In this document: piece after piece, positions 54,322-63,032 of the stretch
Position numbering within the stretch: the stretch's first letter is position 1
Layout: each line of letters begins with the position of its first letter
NCBI RefSeq assembly: GCF_000014885.1
Contig: NC_011566.1
Span: 2,461,501 to 2,525,500, forward strand
Direction: 5' to 3'
From: Shewanella piezotolerans WP3
GTDB taxonomy: Bacteria; Pseudomonadota; Gammaproteobacteria; Enterobacterales; Shewanellaceae
DNA: 64,000 nt
The notes under the pieces: model-generated
What the model saw: the letters and a program-made list of their open reading frames with translations, nothing else
Told to the model about the DNA's origin: nothing
Database searches by the model: none
Position numbers and translations under genes: made by a program

Positions 54322-55320
54322 GTGGATTTTCAATCAAAGCGGCTACATAAAACTATTACGAACAGTGATTTAGATTTGCAATCGTTAGATCCTCGTATCT
54401 ATTGTGAATTACAAACGCTGGTAGCGTTAAAGCCTGCAGCCGTAAAGTTGTCTTTTCAGCAAGGGCAATTTAGAACCAGTGCCCAAGCAGGTCGCCACAA
54501 CTCTAAAGTTCGTGGTCGCGGGCTTAACTTTGAAGAGCTTAGGCATTACCAAGACGGTGATGACGTAAAGAATATGGACTGGCGCACGACAATGCGTACG
54601 GGTAAACCTCATGTTCGTGCTTACAGCGAAGAAAAAGAGCGCCAAGCATTGATCGTTGTCGATCAACGCGCTTCGATGTTTTTTGGATCGCAGCATGCGA
54701 TGAAATCCGTTGTTGCTGCTCAATTATCGGCGCTGTCTGCTTGGACCATATTGCGAAGTGGTGACAGAGTTGGCGGTTTGGTGTTCAATGACCATAAAAG
54801 TCACTATACCAAACCACGTCGTAGTAGTGGCAATGTACTGTCTTTATTCCAATCAATTATAAAAGCAAATCATAACCTTAATGCCGAAAGTTATGCAAAA
54901 GAAAGCCACTTTTCTTTAAATAAAACCCTATTACAGCTCGACAAAATCAGCAGTGGAAATTCAACAATCATCATCGTCAGTGACTGGCAGGGATTCAATG
55001 ATGAGTCGCTCAGTTTGCTAAAACAGTTACAACGCAAAAATGACGTTGTTTTAGTTTATGTCCATGATCAGTTTGAACGAGAACTTCACCATATAAGTGA
55101 TCTAGTCGCTACTGACGGTAGTGATCAGTTATCGATGATCCCTAAACAGATAAATCACCAATCCCCGAATTTTTATAAACACTATAGCGATCAATTTAAG
55201 CAGAAACTCCACGTGCTTAATTGTGCTAGCCGGACACAAATTTTACCTGTGATAGAAATTGATACTGATGGCAGTGAGTTAAATCAATTTTGCTCTGCAT
55301 TAGGTAGGGGGACTAATTGA
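54322..55320 (+). CDS. DUF58-domain protein of the Bat operon
   Basis: The 332-residue cytoplasmic protein starts at GTG four bases after moxR. The DUF58 core is visible in GRGLNFEELRHYQDGDDVKNMDWRTTMRTGKPHVRAYSEEKER (about 72-110), followed by a VWA-like fold (VVDQRASMFFG and IVSDWQGF). DUF58 proteins are constant partners of MoxR ATPases; the biochemical function is unknown. Its stop overlaps the start of the next gene as TGATG. Confidence 0.9.
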   Translation: MDFQSKRLHKTITNSDLDLQSLDPRIYCELQTLVALKPAAVKLSFQQGQFRTSAQAGRHNSKVRGRGLNFEELRHYQDGDDVKNMDWRTTMRTGKPHVRAYSEEKERQALIVVDQRASMFFGSQHAMKSVVAAQLSALSAWTILRSGDRVGGLVFNDHKSHYTKPRRSSGNVLSLFQSIIKANHNLNAESYAKESHFSLNKTLLQLDKISSGNSTIIIVSDWQGFNDESLSLLKQLQRKNDVVLVYVHDQFERELHHISDLVATDGSDQLSMIPKQINHQSPNFYKHYSDQFKQKLHVLNCASRTQILPVIEIDTDGSELNQFCSALGRGTN

Positions 55321-55982
55321 TGCTGAGCATACATCATATTCAAAGGGCATCAGAACAAAGCGAGTTTAGCTTTGGTAATCCGATGCTGCAACTGAATGAG
55401 TTTGTGGGTATTGAAATGCCTAAAGCTGTTGCATTTGTACCGCAAACTTGGGGCTGGTGGCTGTTGTTATCCACTGTGATTGCGCTCCTTGCAGTATATT
55501 CTTACAGACGGGTGAGACATTGGCGACAAAATCGCTACCGTAAGCAAGCTGTCAAAAAAGTAATGGCAGCAAAAGGTAAACCGTTAGCAGAGTTTTCAGT
55601 CATAGTGCTTAAAGAGATAAAGCAGGCCATTTCTATTGCCTACGGAGCTTCAACGTTGGTGGTTCCGTCAAACATAAGCCTGTCGAGCAGTCTCAAAAGC
55701 ACTGCAGCGACTCAAGCAACAGCTTCCCCTAATCGCATTAGTTTAGCTGCAATTGACGGGCATGCATTACTGCTGTTGTTAGATATAACGGCTGAACACA
55801 ACACTAGCTTTAATACTCCATTAGGTGATGCGTGGCAGCTTAGTTTACTATCCAAAATTGAAGCTAAAGATGCTATTGCGGTTCAGAACAACCTGGCACA
55901 GCAGTGTTGTGTTTGGTTAATGTATCATACGCCAAAATTGCCGAGTAGTTTGATTGTCGAAAAGGCGAGTGCAGATGCTTGA
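55320..55982 (+). CDS. DUF4381-domain membrane protein of the Bat operon
   Basis: The 220-residue product has one membrane helix (about residues 40-62, TWGWWLLLSTVIALLAVYSYRRVRHW) preceded by a short extracytoplasmic part and followed by a cytoplasmic domain (about 75-215) of the DUF4381 type. Such genes lie between DUF58 and VWA genes in many MoxR operons. I use ATG 55320, overlapping the previous stop; the TTG just before is an alternative. Its end overlaps the next gene by eight bases. Confidence 0.85.
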   Translation: MLSIHHIQRASEQSEFSFGNPMLQLNEFVGIEMPKAVAFVPQTWGWWLLLSTVIALLAVYSYRRVRHWRQNRYRKQAVKKVMAAKGKPLAEFSVIVLKEIKQAISIAYGASTLVVPSNISLSSSLKSTAATQATASPNRISLAAIDGHALLLLLDITAEHNTSFNTPLGDAWQLSLLSKIEAKDAIAVQNNLAQQCCVWLMYHTPKLPSSLIVEKASADA

Positions 55983-57057
55983 ATTTAACTATCCTCTTTG
56001 GGCGTTGGTGCTACCCTTACCTTGGTTAATAAACTATTTTTTGCCCGCTTTTAAAGTCAAACAGGCCGCAATTAGGGTTCCGTTTTTTAATACTATCGTG
56101 GCTCTATTGAGGTCAGCACCTAACTCAGCACTGCAATACCTAAAACCGTCGCGTTGGCAACAATGTGCGCTATTTATTGTATGGTTGCTGCTAGTTACAG
56201 CCATGACCCAACCAGTGATCCTTGGTGAACCACAAACACGGCTGCAAATAGGCCGCGATCTAATGGTCGTGGTCGATCTCTCTGGCTCGATGGATACCAA
56301 AGATTTCACCTTGCATGTTAAACAACAAACAGCTGACGGTATCGCAAACTCCTCGGGGACTGAAATTTCAGATGAATATATTTCACGACTTGATGCAGTT
56401 AAGCGCGTACTACATGAATTCGCTGAGCAGCGACAGGGTGACAGGCTCGGACTTATTTTATTTGGTGACGCGGCTTACCTACAGGCTCCTTTTACAGCAG
56501 ATCTGGCTTCTTGGTTAAGGTTGCTTGATGAAAGCCGCGTGGCTATGGCGGGGCAAAGTACTCATGTCGGTGATGCATTAGGTTTAGCGATTAAAGTGAT
56601 GTCAAGCGATGAAATTAAATCATCACAAAAAAATAAAGTGGTGTTATTGCTAACGGATGGTAATGACACCGACAGTTCCGTACCGCCACTTGAGGCGGCT
56701 AAAATAGCGGCCAAAAAAGGCATAAGAGTACATGTTATAGCCATTGGCGATCCACAAACCGTTGGTGAACAAGCAATGGATATGGAAGTGATTGAAGGTG
56801 TTGCTGCGCTCACAGGAGGGAAAGCATTTAAAGCTATATCGACACAAGAGCTCAATAAGGTCTATCAAACAATAAGTAAACTGGAGCCTGCAAAGTTTGC
56901 GAGCTTTACTTATCAGCCGAAAAAAAGTGTCCATTACTTGCCCATAGCGGCCGCACTCGTCATCTATCTGGTTACTTACATTATGGTATTTGTTTTACGT
57001 CGGTTCAACGTTAACAAACCCAGTGAGAGCGACTCAGAAATCGAGGGGAAGGCGTGA
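55975..57057 (+). CDS. VWA-domain membrane protein (BatA-like)
   Basis: The 360-residue protein begins MLEFNYPLWALVLPLPWLI with a membrane helix, a second helix (about 60-80), a von Willebrand A domain (about 90-300) and a terminal helix (about 320-340). The metal-ion-dependent adhesion site is intact as DLSGSMDTKD with later T and D residues (LLTDGNDTDSS). The start ATG 55975 overlaps the previous stop by eight bases (translational coupling). In other bacteria Bat proteins affect oxygen and stress tolerance and periplasmic protein quality; exact action is unknown. Confidence 0.9.
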   Translation: MLEFNYPLWALVLPLPWLINYFLPAFKVKQAAIRVPFFNTIVALLRSAPNSALQYLKPSRWQQCALFIVWLLLVTAMTQPVILGEPQTRLQIGRDLMVVVDLSGSMDTKDFTLHVKQQTADGIANSSGTEISDEYISRLDAVKRVLHEFAEQRQGDRLGLILFGDAAYLQAPFTADLASWLRLLDESRVAMAGQSTHVGDALGLAIKVMSSDEIKSSQKNKVVLLLTDGNDTDSSVPPLEAAKIAAKKGIRVHVIAIGDPQTVGEQAMDMEVIEGVAALTGGKAFKAISTQELNKVYQTISKLEPAKFASFTYQPKKSVHYLPIAAALVIYLVTYIMVFVLRRFNVNKPSESDSEIEGKA

Positions 57058-58793
57058 TGGATATTGACACAGTGTTAACACAGTTTCATTTTATAAGGCC
57101 TTACTGGTTACTGCTGATCATACCTTTTGCTTGGCAACTAGTGGCGCACTTAGGCAATAGAGTGGCCGTTAAGCATCGAAAATTGGTGCTTCCTAAACAT
57201 CTAGAAAAAGCGCTTAGAATTGGTGATGCGAGCTGGCGAAAACGGCTACCGCTCCTATTTTGGGGATTTGGATTTTGTATCGCGATAATAATAGCTGCTG
57301 GCCCTACGTGGCAGCGACAAGCTTCTCCTTTTGGAGAGGATAACGCGCCTTTGGTCATCCTATTGGATGTCTCAGAGTCGATGTTACAAACTGATGTTCA
57401 GCCTTCTCGGCTCGGTCGTGCTAAGCAAAAAATCTCCGATCTGCTTGCTATTAGAGATGGCGGAAACACTGCACTTATTGTCTATTCAGGTAGTGCGCAT
57501 ATAGCCATGCCTTTGACCAAAGACAACGCCGTATTCCTACCGTTGCTAGAGGCTATTACACCAAAAATCATGCCCCGAAAAGGCAAGTTTGCCGAGTACG
57601 GATTAGCTGAGATAGACAAGCTATTCGTTCAGGGTCATATTGCAGATCAATCAGCTACCGTGCTATGGATAACCGATGGTATCGGTAATGATAGCGAGAA
57701 AGCTTTTATTGATTATTTTAATAGGCCGAAAGAGCGATCAGAGTTGGGTTCACAACGAGAAGGGAACTATGCGAATGAGCAACCCTTACAGCTAATAGTA
57801 TTAGGTAGTGGTAATAATAAGCGCCATGCCGATATAAAGTTCCAGGGTGACGAATTAAATTCGTTGGCTAATCACTTAGGTGGCAGCTATCAACAAATAT
57901 CTGTCGATAATAGCGATGTTGAAACAATCAATAGGTTGATTGAACGCAATGTTATTATCAATAGCGATAGTGCTGAGCCTTGGCAAGAAATGAGCTACCC
58001 ACTGGTGTTTATCTTGGTAGCTGTCTTTCTTCTGTGGTTTCGTAAGGGCTGGACCGTTCAATGGTGTTTTGTTGGCATGTTAATACTTACCGCGCCTGTG
58101 CAGAATGTAGCCGCTAGTGACGCTGTTTATACCGTTGAAACTGCTGAAATGGGCACGCCAATGGTAGGACAGCAAAAACTGCAGCAAATAAAGTTAGCGG
58201 TTAGCCAGTTTTGGTTTGATGCTTGGTTAACGCCAGATCAGCAAGGACAACGGTATTTAAAAAAGGGGGCATACAGTCAAGCAGCACAAAAGTTCACTCA
58301 ACCGTATAGCAAAGCCAGCGCTTTTTATATGGCAGAGGATTTCAAGTCAGCTTATATCTATTTTATACGAGTCGACAGTGCTGAGGCTTTGTTTGGTGCA
58401 GCTAACGCTTTGGCCCAACAACGAGAGTACATTGCCGCTAGACAGGTATACCAGCAAGTCGTAGAGAAGTATCCCGCCTTTAAGCCTGCACAAACCAATT
58501 TGAGCAAAATCCAAAAGATCATTGATGATATAAACCGTCAAAGTGAAAGCCAAGCCAATACTGAAGATGAAACATCTACAGAGTTAGGTGATGAACCTCA
58601 GACAGGAGAGGGGGCGGATGAGAAAATCTCCGCGCAAATGTTAATTAAACAAACCTATACCGCTGAGCAATTACTTGCAGATGATGCCCTAACTCAGGCA
58701 TGGATGAAGCGGGTAGAAGGTTCGCCAAGTAGGTTTATGGCAACAAAATTCAGAACGCAGCTTAATCAACGTCAACAATCGACATCAAACTAA
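57057..58793 (+). CDS. VWA- and TPR-domain membrane protein (BatB/BatC fusion-like)
   Basis: This 578-residue protein has two N-terminal helices (about 15-30 and 60-80), a VWA domain (about 90-300) with DVSESM as the metal site, a further helix (about 320-340), and a periplasmic region with TPR-like repeats (about 395-490: QRYLKKGAYSQAAQKFTQPY, EYIAARQVYQQVVEKYP) followed by an acidic Gln/Glu tail. In Bacteroides the VWA and TPR parts are separate BatB and BatC; here they are one chain. ATG 57057 overlaps the previous stop as TGATG. Confidence 0.9.
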   Translation: MDIDTVLTQFHFIRPYWLLLIIPFAWQLVAHLGNRVAVKHRKLVLPKHLEKALRIGDASWRKRLPLLFWGFGFCIAIIIAAGPTWQRQASPFGEDNAPLVILLDVSESMLQTDVQPSRLGRAKQKISDLLAIRDGGNTALIVYSGSAHIAMPLTKDNAVFLPLLEAITPKIMPRKGKFAEYGLAEIDKLFVQGHIADQSATVLWITDGIGNDSEKAFIDYFNRPKERSELGSQREGNYANEQPLQLIVLGSGNNKRHADIKFQGDELNSLANHLGGSYQQISVDNSDVETINRLIERNVIINSDSAEPWQEMSYPLVFILVAVFLLWFRKGWTVQWCFVGMLILTAPVQNVAASDAVYTVETAEMGTPMVGQQKLQQIKLAVSQFWFDAWLTPDQQGQRYLKKGAYSQAAQKFTQPYSKASAFYMAEDFKSAYIYFIRVDSAEALFGAANALAQQREYIAARQVYQQVVEKYPAFKPAQTNLSKIQKIIDDINRQSESQANTEDETSTELGDEPQTGEGADEKISAQMLIKQTYTAEQLLADDALTQAWMKRVEGSPSRFMATKFRTQLNQRQQSTSN

Positions 58794-58808
58794 TGATGAG
58801 AACCACTT

Positions 58809-60227
58809 ATGTTAGCCAATAAACGGGCTCAAATAGACGATGAAAGTTTGGAAAGACTATTTCCTATTCTGGCATCACTTAATACGTTATTAAAAGTCGT
58901 TGTCATTACTTTTGTATGGCTGTTCCTTCTAGGAAGCCTGCTTGTAATAAGCAGCTTTTCTAATTTTGCATTCGCAAATGATGGGGCTGTATCGACAACC
59001 ACTCCCAGCACCATTAATGAATTGCAACAGGCGGGAAAGTTAAAAATTACCACTCGGCTAGCGCCAGTTAACGAAGTTGTTCCACTGCAACAAGTTGATC
59101 TTTATATACAGATCTCGACCGATACATGGTTTGCAGGCGGTAGCCACATAAGTGCTTTTGATGTTGATGATACGATAGTACTTCGACGTAAAAAATTAGC
59201 GAATAACTATACAGATCGAATTGATGGTAAAACATGGTCAGTGCAGGAGTGGCAATTGACGCTCTATCCTCAAGCAGTAGGGGCTATCACTGTTCCTAGA
59301 ATAGCGGTCACCGTGAATGTTGCTGATAAACCAGGGTCTAGCATTAAAGGTACGTTATACACCCAACCTCAACACTTTACTGTAATACTTCCTGATGAAA
59401 GGTTAGCTAACACAAATCACTATATTGCGGCACCGAAAGTGACATTCAGACAAAAAATAACGCCTGAAAATGCTAGTGAATTACATATAGGTGATGCAAT
59501 CACTCGTACGTTAACCATCAATGCGACCGATAGTAGCGCTATGTTGTTTCCAGACTTCCCGCTTTCAAAGTCAAAAATCTTATATGGATATCGAGGCCCT
59601 GTAGAGAGTGAAGATCGCCAAAATCGTGGGGATTTCAGCGCGAGTAAAGTTTATCAGCAAACTTATATCGTGCAGCAAAGTGGCGAAGTGACTCTACCTG
59701 AACTGTCTTTTTACTGGTGGAATACCAAAGATAAAGAGTTAACAACACTTACTGCTAAGGCGCTAGCATGGCAAGTAACTCACACACCATTGAGCTTTGT
59801 GAAAGCTTACTGGCTATACGGTTTACTGCTGATAGTATTACTCATTTTACTGGTGAAATTAGCGGTTTTTACCGGAGAACGTATTAACAAACAGCGGTTT
59901 CCCGTAGCTATTCTATTCGCTCATACTCTTATTAACAAACAATACGCAGCTGCAGAGCAATATCTATATTGGCGCAATAGTGACAAGAATAAGCGCATGA
60001 CATATAAGCCTAGTTTGAGGTTATTAGATGATTCATTCGGTGATTTACCCCCTGAGTTAAAAGAGAATAAATTGCTTAAAAGTCATCAACGACAGACTAA
60101 AGAAAACTTGCTGAATCGTTGGCAGCTGGGTTTTAGCAAACCAAATACAGAGTCCGGACGGTCAGTGCAAACTCGTAGGTTTTACATTATGTTTTGGCGG
60201 TTTATTTCAAATAAAAATGCCAAGTAA
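58809..60227 (+). CDS. BatD-like oxygen-tolerance membrane protein
   Basis: The 472-residue protein has an N-terminal hydrophobic segment (about 27-55, ending SNFAFAND) that may act as an uncleaved or long signal, a periplasmic beta-rich part (about 60-330) with the BatD pattern PLQQVDLYIQISTDTWFAGG and QQTYIVQQSGEVTLPELSFYWWN, and one C-terminal helix (about 345-365) followed by a basic cytoplasmic tail. BatD is the last gene of MoxR/Bat clusters. Start ATG 58809 lies 15 bases after the previous stop. Confidence 0.88.
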   Translation: MLANKRAQIDDESLERLFPILASLNTLLKVVVITFVWLFLLGSLLVISSFSNFAFANDGAVSTTTPSTINELQQAGKLKITTRLAPVNEVVPLQQVDLYIQISTDTWFAGGSHISAFDVDDTIVLRRKKLANNYTDRIDGKTWSVQEWQLTLYPQAVGAITVPRIAVTVNVADKPGSSIKGTLYTQPQHFTVILPDERLANTNHYIAAPKVTFRQKITPENASELHIGDAITRTLTINATDSSAMLFPDFPLSKSKILYGYRGPVESEDRQNRGDFSASKVYQQTYIVQQSGEVTLPELSFYWWNTKDKELTTLTAKALAWQVTHTPLSFVKAYWLYGLLLIVLLILLVKLAVFTGERINKQRFPVAILFAHTLINKQYAAAEQYLYWRNSDKNKRMTYKPSLRLLDDSFGDLPPELKENKLLKSHQRQTKENLLNRWQLGFSKPNTESGRSVQTRRFYIMFWRFISNKNAK

Positions 60228-60636
60228 CTCTGATAAAGCTTCATTTGTGGGCTCTCTATCATACAGCCGTTAGATAAGCTCCATGAGTAAAAACCTGCTA
60301 GCCAGTTCCTTCTAGCTAGAGCTAGTCCGAATGTTAAACGGAACTAAGGGCTGTTGATCTTTCGAGCTTGGTTTTTGTTCGGTTCTTTACCGTAAGGAAT
60401 AATGCTTCTAGTACAAGGCTTGAGCGATAAAGCTTAGCCGGCTAAGTGAAAAGCTCATAACACCGTAATAGAAGCATTGAATCGACCCCAAAAGGCCGCG
60501 TTTCTTGGCTATTTTTACTGTGTTGTAGACTATTTGTGGAGAATAACTACACGGCATAGCCTCCGCCTTGTCAAAATAGCCAATAAACTGCGGCAAAAAC
60601 AACCGTGAAAGATCAACAGCCCCTAATAACTAAAAA
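60228..60636. other. Intergenic region after the Bat operon
   Basis: About 410 bases between batD and the convergent RibD-C gene. Most of it (60348-60622) is a MITE-like element; no gene was recognised. Confidence 0.55.
60348..60622. mobile_element. MITE-like element D with 16-bp perfect terminal inverted repeats
   Basis: GGGCTGTTGATCTTTC at 60348-60363 is repeated exactly in inverse orientation at 60607-60622; similarity extends inward through GGTTTTTG-like sequence. Inside are nested palindromes: AATGCTTCTA (60401-60410) with TAGAAGCATT (60469-60478) around TTAGCCGGCTAA. No transposase frame is present. The structure is that of a non-autonomous transposon, different in its ends from copies A-C. 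Confidence 0.75.
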
Positions 60637-61197
60637 TTAATAGCTAACCTGATAATTCACTTGCACAAAATCATTGGCAAACGCAATTGCGCTGGCTTGA
60701 GCTAGCTTTATATCCGTAGCGGTCTTGCCAAATAGCGCAATTCCTTCACCCAAGATAACGGGTGCCCGAGTTATGATTATTTCATTAATTAACTTGAGGT
60801 TCAGAAATGATTGTATCGTGGCGCCGCCATCGATGTAGGCATGCTGATGCCCCTCACTTTCAAGCTTAGCAATTAACGCCGTCAGCTCCCCTGAGTACAT
60901 CTCAACTTTATCTTGTAAGTTGGTAGGGGCTTGCTTAAGAGTATTGCTGAGCACAATGACGCGTGTATCTCCATAGGGCCATTGCTCTGGAGACAGATCC
61001 ATGCTGGCAATCATTTCCATACACTTACGCCCCATGATTAGGCAATCAACTGAAGATATGTATTCAGCAAAACCCATATCGGCGTGGCTTCCCATATCTG
61101 CTTGTGAATTGCCTGCGCTATGCAGCCAATCAACACTGCCATCCTTTCTTGCTATATAGCCGTCAGTACTGGTTGCGATATAAACAGAACATTTCAT
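60637..61197 (-). CDS. Dihydrofolate-reductase-like RibD-C domain protein
   Basis: The 186-residue protein begins MKCSVYIATSTDGYIARKDGSVDWL, the N-terminal strand and substrate loop of the RibD C-terminal (DHFR-like) family. DCLIMGRKCMEMI and AYIDGGATIQSFLNLKLINEIIITRAPVILGEGIALFG are also typical, the latter binding NADPH. Such enzymes reduce pterin- or flavin-type substrates, but this member's substrate is unknown. It is divergent from a TetR regulator with an operator-like palindrome between. Confidence 0.87.
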   Translation of the reverse strand: MKCSVYIATSTDGYIARKDGSVDWLHSAGNSQADMGSHADMGFAEYISSVDCLIMGRKCMEMIASMDLSPEQWPYGDTRVIVLSNTLKQAPTNLQDKVEMYSGELTALIAKLESEGHQHAYIDGGATIQSFLNLKLINEIIITRAPVILGEGIALFGKTATDIKLAQASAIAFANDFVQVNYQVSY

Positions 61198-61273
61198 ATT
61201 TTAGTCTCTCATATAAGTTTTTACTGTAACTCTAGCCCATTGCTTGGCATTTAGTCGGGCTTCAATTATAATA

Positions 61274-61288
61274 TTCTACACTGTAGAA
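61274..61288. promoter_or_regulatory. Operator-like palindrome between the reductase and TetR genes
   Basis: TTCTACACTGTAGAA is a perfect inverted repeat with seven-base arms around C, 26 bases before the TetR start and 77 bases before the reductase start. TetR proteins usually bind such sites and control divergent neighbours. Confidence 0.7.
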
Positions 61289-61313
61289 ATAATGGCGGTC
61301 AAGTGAGGGATCG

Positions 61314-61889
61314 ATGTCGATAATAGAGAAAAAACGCGGACGGCCTAAAGGTTCGGACAATCAGTTAGATGCAAAGATTATTATCGATAGCGCTAAGCTA
61401 ATGATGCAACAGAAGGGGAAAATCCCCAGCATTCGTAGTTTGGCGAACGCGCTAAATGTCGATGGAATGGCTATTTACTACTATTTCAGTAACAAAAATG
61501 CGCTATTGGAGGCTATTACTACATCACTGATAGATGAGGTTTACCAGCCTAAGCTTGACGAGAACTGGAAGTTAGCGCTTCACAAGCTGTGTAGCAGCTA
61601 TTTAAACTTACTTAATGATCACCCCGGGTTATTAGAAACGCTATTAAATATGGAATCAAATAACCCCGCTGAGATCTTTATAGAGAGATTTAATCGGATC
61701 ATAGCACCTATAGGATTAGACGATAACAGTACAAAATATGCACTCGACCTGTTGGTCGATTACCTACACGGTTATGCACTGGCATTAAATTGCAGCGCTA
61801 GCAAGGGGAGCTTAGACATTGATATGATCTCTGGCCCTCTTCAAATCTTCTGTTTAGCATTGGAAGGGGCCAGGAAAGTGAAACTGTAG
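61314..61889 (+). CDS. TetR-family transcriptional regulator
   Basis: The 191-residue regulator opens with a basic arm (KKRGRPKGSDNQ) and a TetR helix-turn-helix (about 17-65, IPSIRSLANALNVDGMAIYYYFSNKNALLEAI). The C-terminal helical domain resembles those of tetracycline-repressor-like proteins. It probably represses itself and the divergent reductase gene through the palindrome at 61274-61288; ligand unknown. Confidence 0.9.
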   Translation: MSIIEKKRGRPKGSDNQLDAKIIIDSAKLMMQQKGKIPSIRSLANALNVDGMAIYYYFSNKNALLEAITTSLIDEVYQPKLDENWKLALHKLCSSYLNLLNDHPGLLETLLNMESNNPAEIFIERFNRIIAPIGLDDNSTKYALDLLVDYLHGYALALNCSASKGSLDIDMISGPLQIFCLALEGARKVKL

Positions 61890-61923
61890 GCTTGAGCGCA
61901 AAACAATACTGGTGCAATACAGA

Positions 61924-62415
61924 TCAACAAGCTGTAGACACTAATAGTATTTCTGGTGGAACTTCGCTGCTACAGGCTTCTTTATATTGTACGTAACAGC
62001 TTGATTCTTCGTAACCAACTTTGATTGACCAGCAGTTAGGATCAGCTCTGTCTTCAGCAAAGACTTGAATATCTTTAGCGTCTAAAGATATTAACTCTGC
62101 TATGCCATAACCGACGCCTTGCTCGCCTAATGTTTCTGGGTACTTGTACCAAGAATCAACAGGGCCGAGGTTTGTTTGAATCGCACGTTCTGCATCTGGA
62201 CCGGTATCAGGAGTGTTATCAATCACACCTTTCACATGCACTAGAGAAGCGATACTATGCATGCTTCCCTGAATCGATTTTAATGTGCTTATACGCGCAT
62301 CTGTAGAGAGGTTGATGAACTTAGGGGCGGCAATCACGGCTAAAATACCCAGTATGATTATGACCACGACTAATTCAATAAGAGTGAAGCCTGCGCTAGT
62401 TTTAGGATTTTCCAT
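61924..62415 (-). CDS. Type IV prepilin, MshA-like
   Basis: The 163-residue prepilin has a short charged leader (MENPKTSAG) and a prepilin-peptidase site before FTLIELVVVIIILGILAVIAAPKF, with Glu5 of the mature N terminus present. The globular part has four Cys (NCWSI, SSCYV, EACSS and terminal TAC). The pattern FINLSTDARISTLKSIQGSMHSIASLVH is close to MSHA pilins. It is isolated: no pilus assembly, prepilin peptidase or minor pilin genes lie nearby, so it would depend on a remote Msh or type II system. Confidence 0.85.
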   Translation of the reverse strand: MENPKTSAGFTLIELVVVIIILGILAVIAAPKFINLSTDARISTLKSIQGSMHSIASLVHVKGVIDNTPDTGPDAERAIQTNLGPVDSWYKYPETLGEQGVGYGIAELISLDAKDIQVFAEDRADPNCWSIKVGYEESSCYVQYKEACSSEVPPEILLVSTAC

Positions 62416-62680
62416 ATCTTTTACTTTCCATTACGTGTTGCCAACCGTCACTTTTTGCAACGAGCGGTAAATATTAGCCGTAAAATACGTCACTGCCTCA
62501 CAAATGGCAACTGGCTATTTTTGATAGATATAGCCGTTATTATGACTTTACAAATATTTTGTGTTGAATTGATCAAGTGATACAACATCGGCGTTGTATA
62601 CTCAGTAGTATAAGGGGCACTTTGAATGGCTTTAGTCAATGCTAGGTTAGTATTGGTTGAAGCTTATCTTTGATGAACTA

Positions 62681-63010
62681 ATACCAATTGCATTAAGTAT
62701 TTGAGCAGTTCAGAGCCCCTCAGTCTTTTCAATTCAAAACGCATTGGTAAAGAAATGGTTATTCCCTTTTAAGCCAATGCAAAGCAGAAGTGGAAAGACT
62801 GAGAGGCTCACGTAGTGCGGCTGAGGTTAAACAAATTGGCAAAACGCTGTTTGCTTCGCCATGGGATTTGGATATACGACTAAATGGATTTAGGAGGTAG
62901 AGCGAAGCAGGATGCCAGAGCCGAGAATAACTATTAGCTCAAATTCCACTACTTGCCTACAGCGTTTTGAATTCCCGCTGAATGGTCAAACTTTTAATGC
63001 AATTGGTATA
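62681..63010. repeat. MITE-like inverted-repeat element, copy C
   Basis: Perfect 16-bp terminal inverted repeats ATACCAATTGCATTAA lie at 62681-62696 and inverted at 62995-63010. The interior has GGTTATTCCC and AAGCAGAAGTGGAAAGACTGAG blocks that match the core of copies A and B. The left end carries CAGTCTTTTCAATTCAAAACG and the right end CGTTTTGAATTC as further inverted segments. No transposase is encoded. With its flanks it fills the gap between the prepilin and recX-like genes. Confidence 0.8.
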
Positions 63011-63032
63011 ATGTGGCTTAAAATGGTTATTG

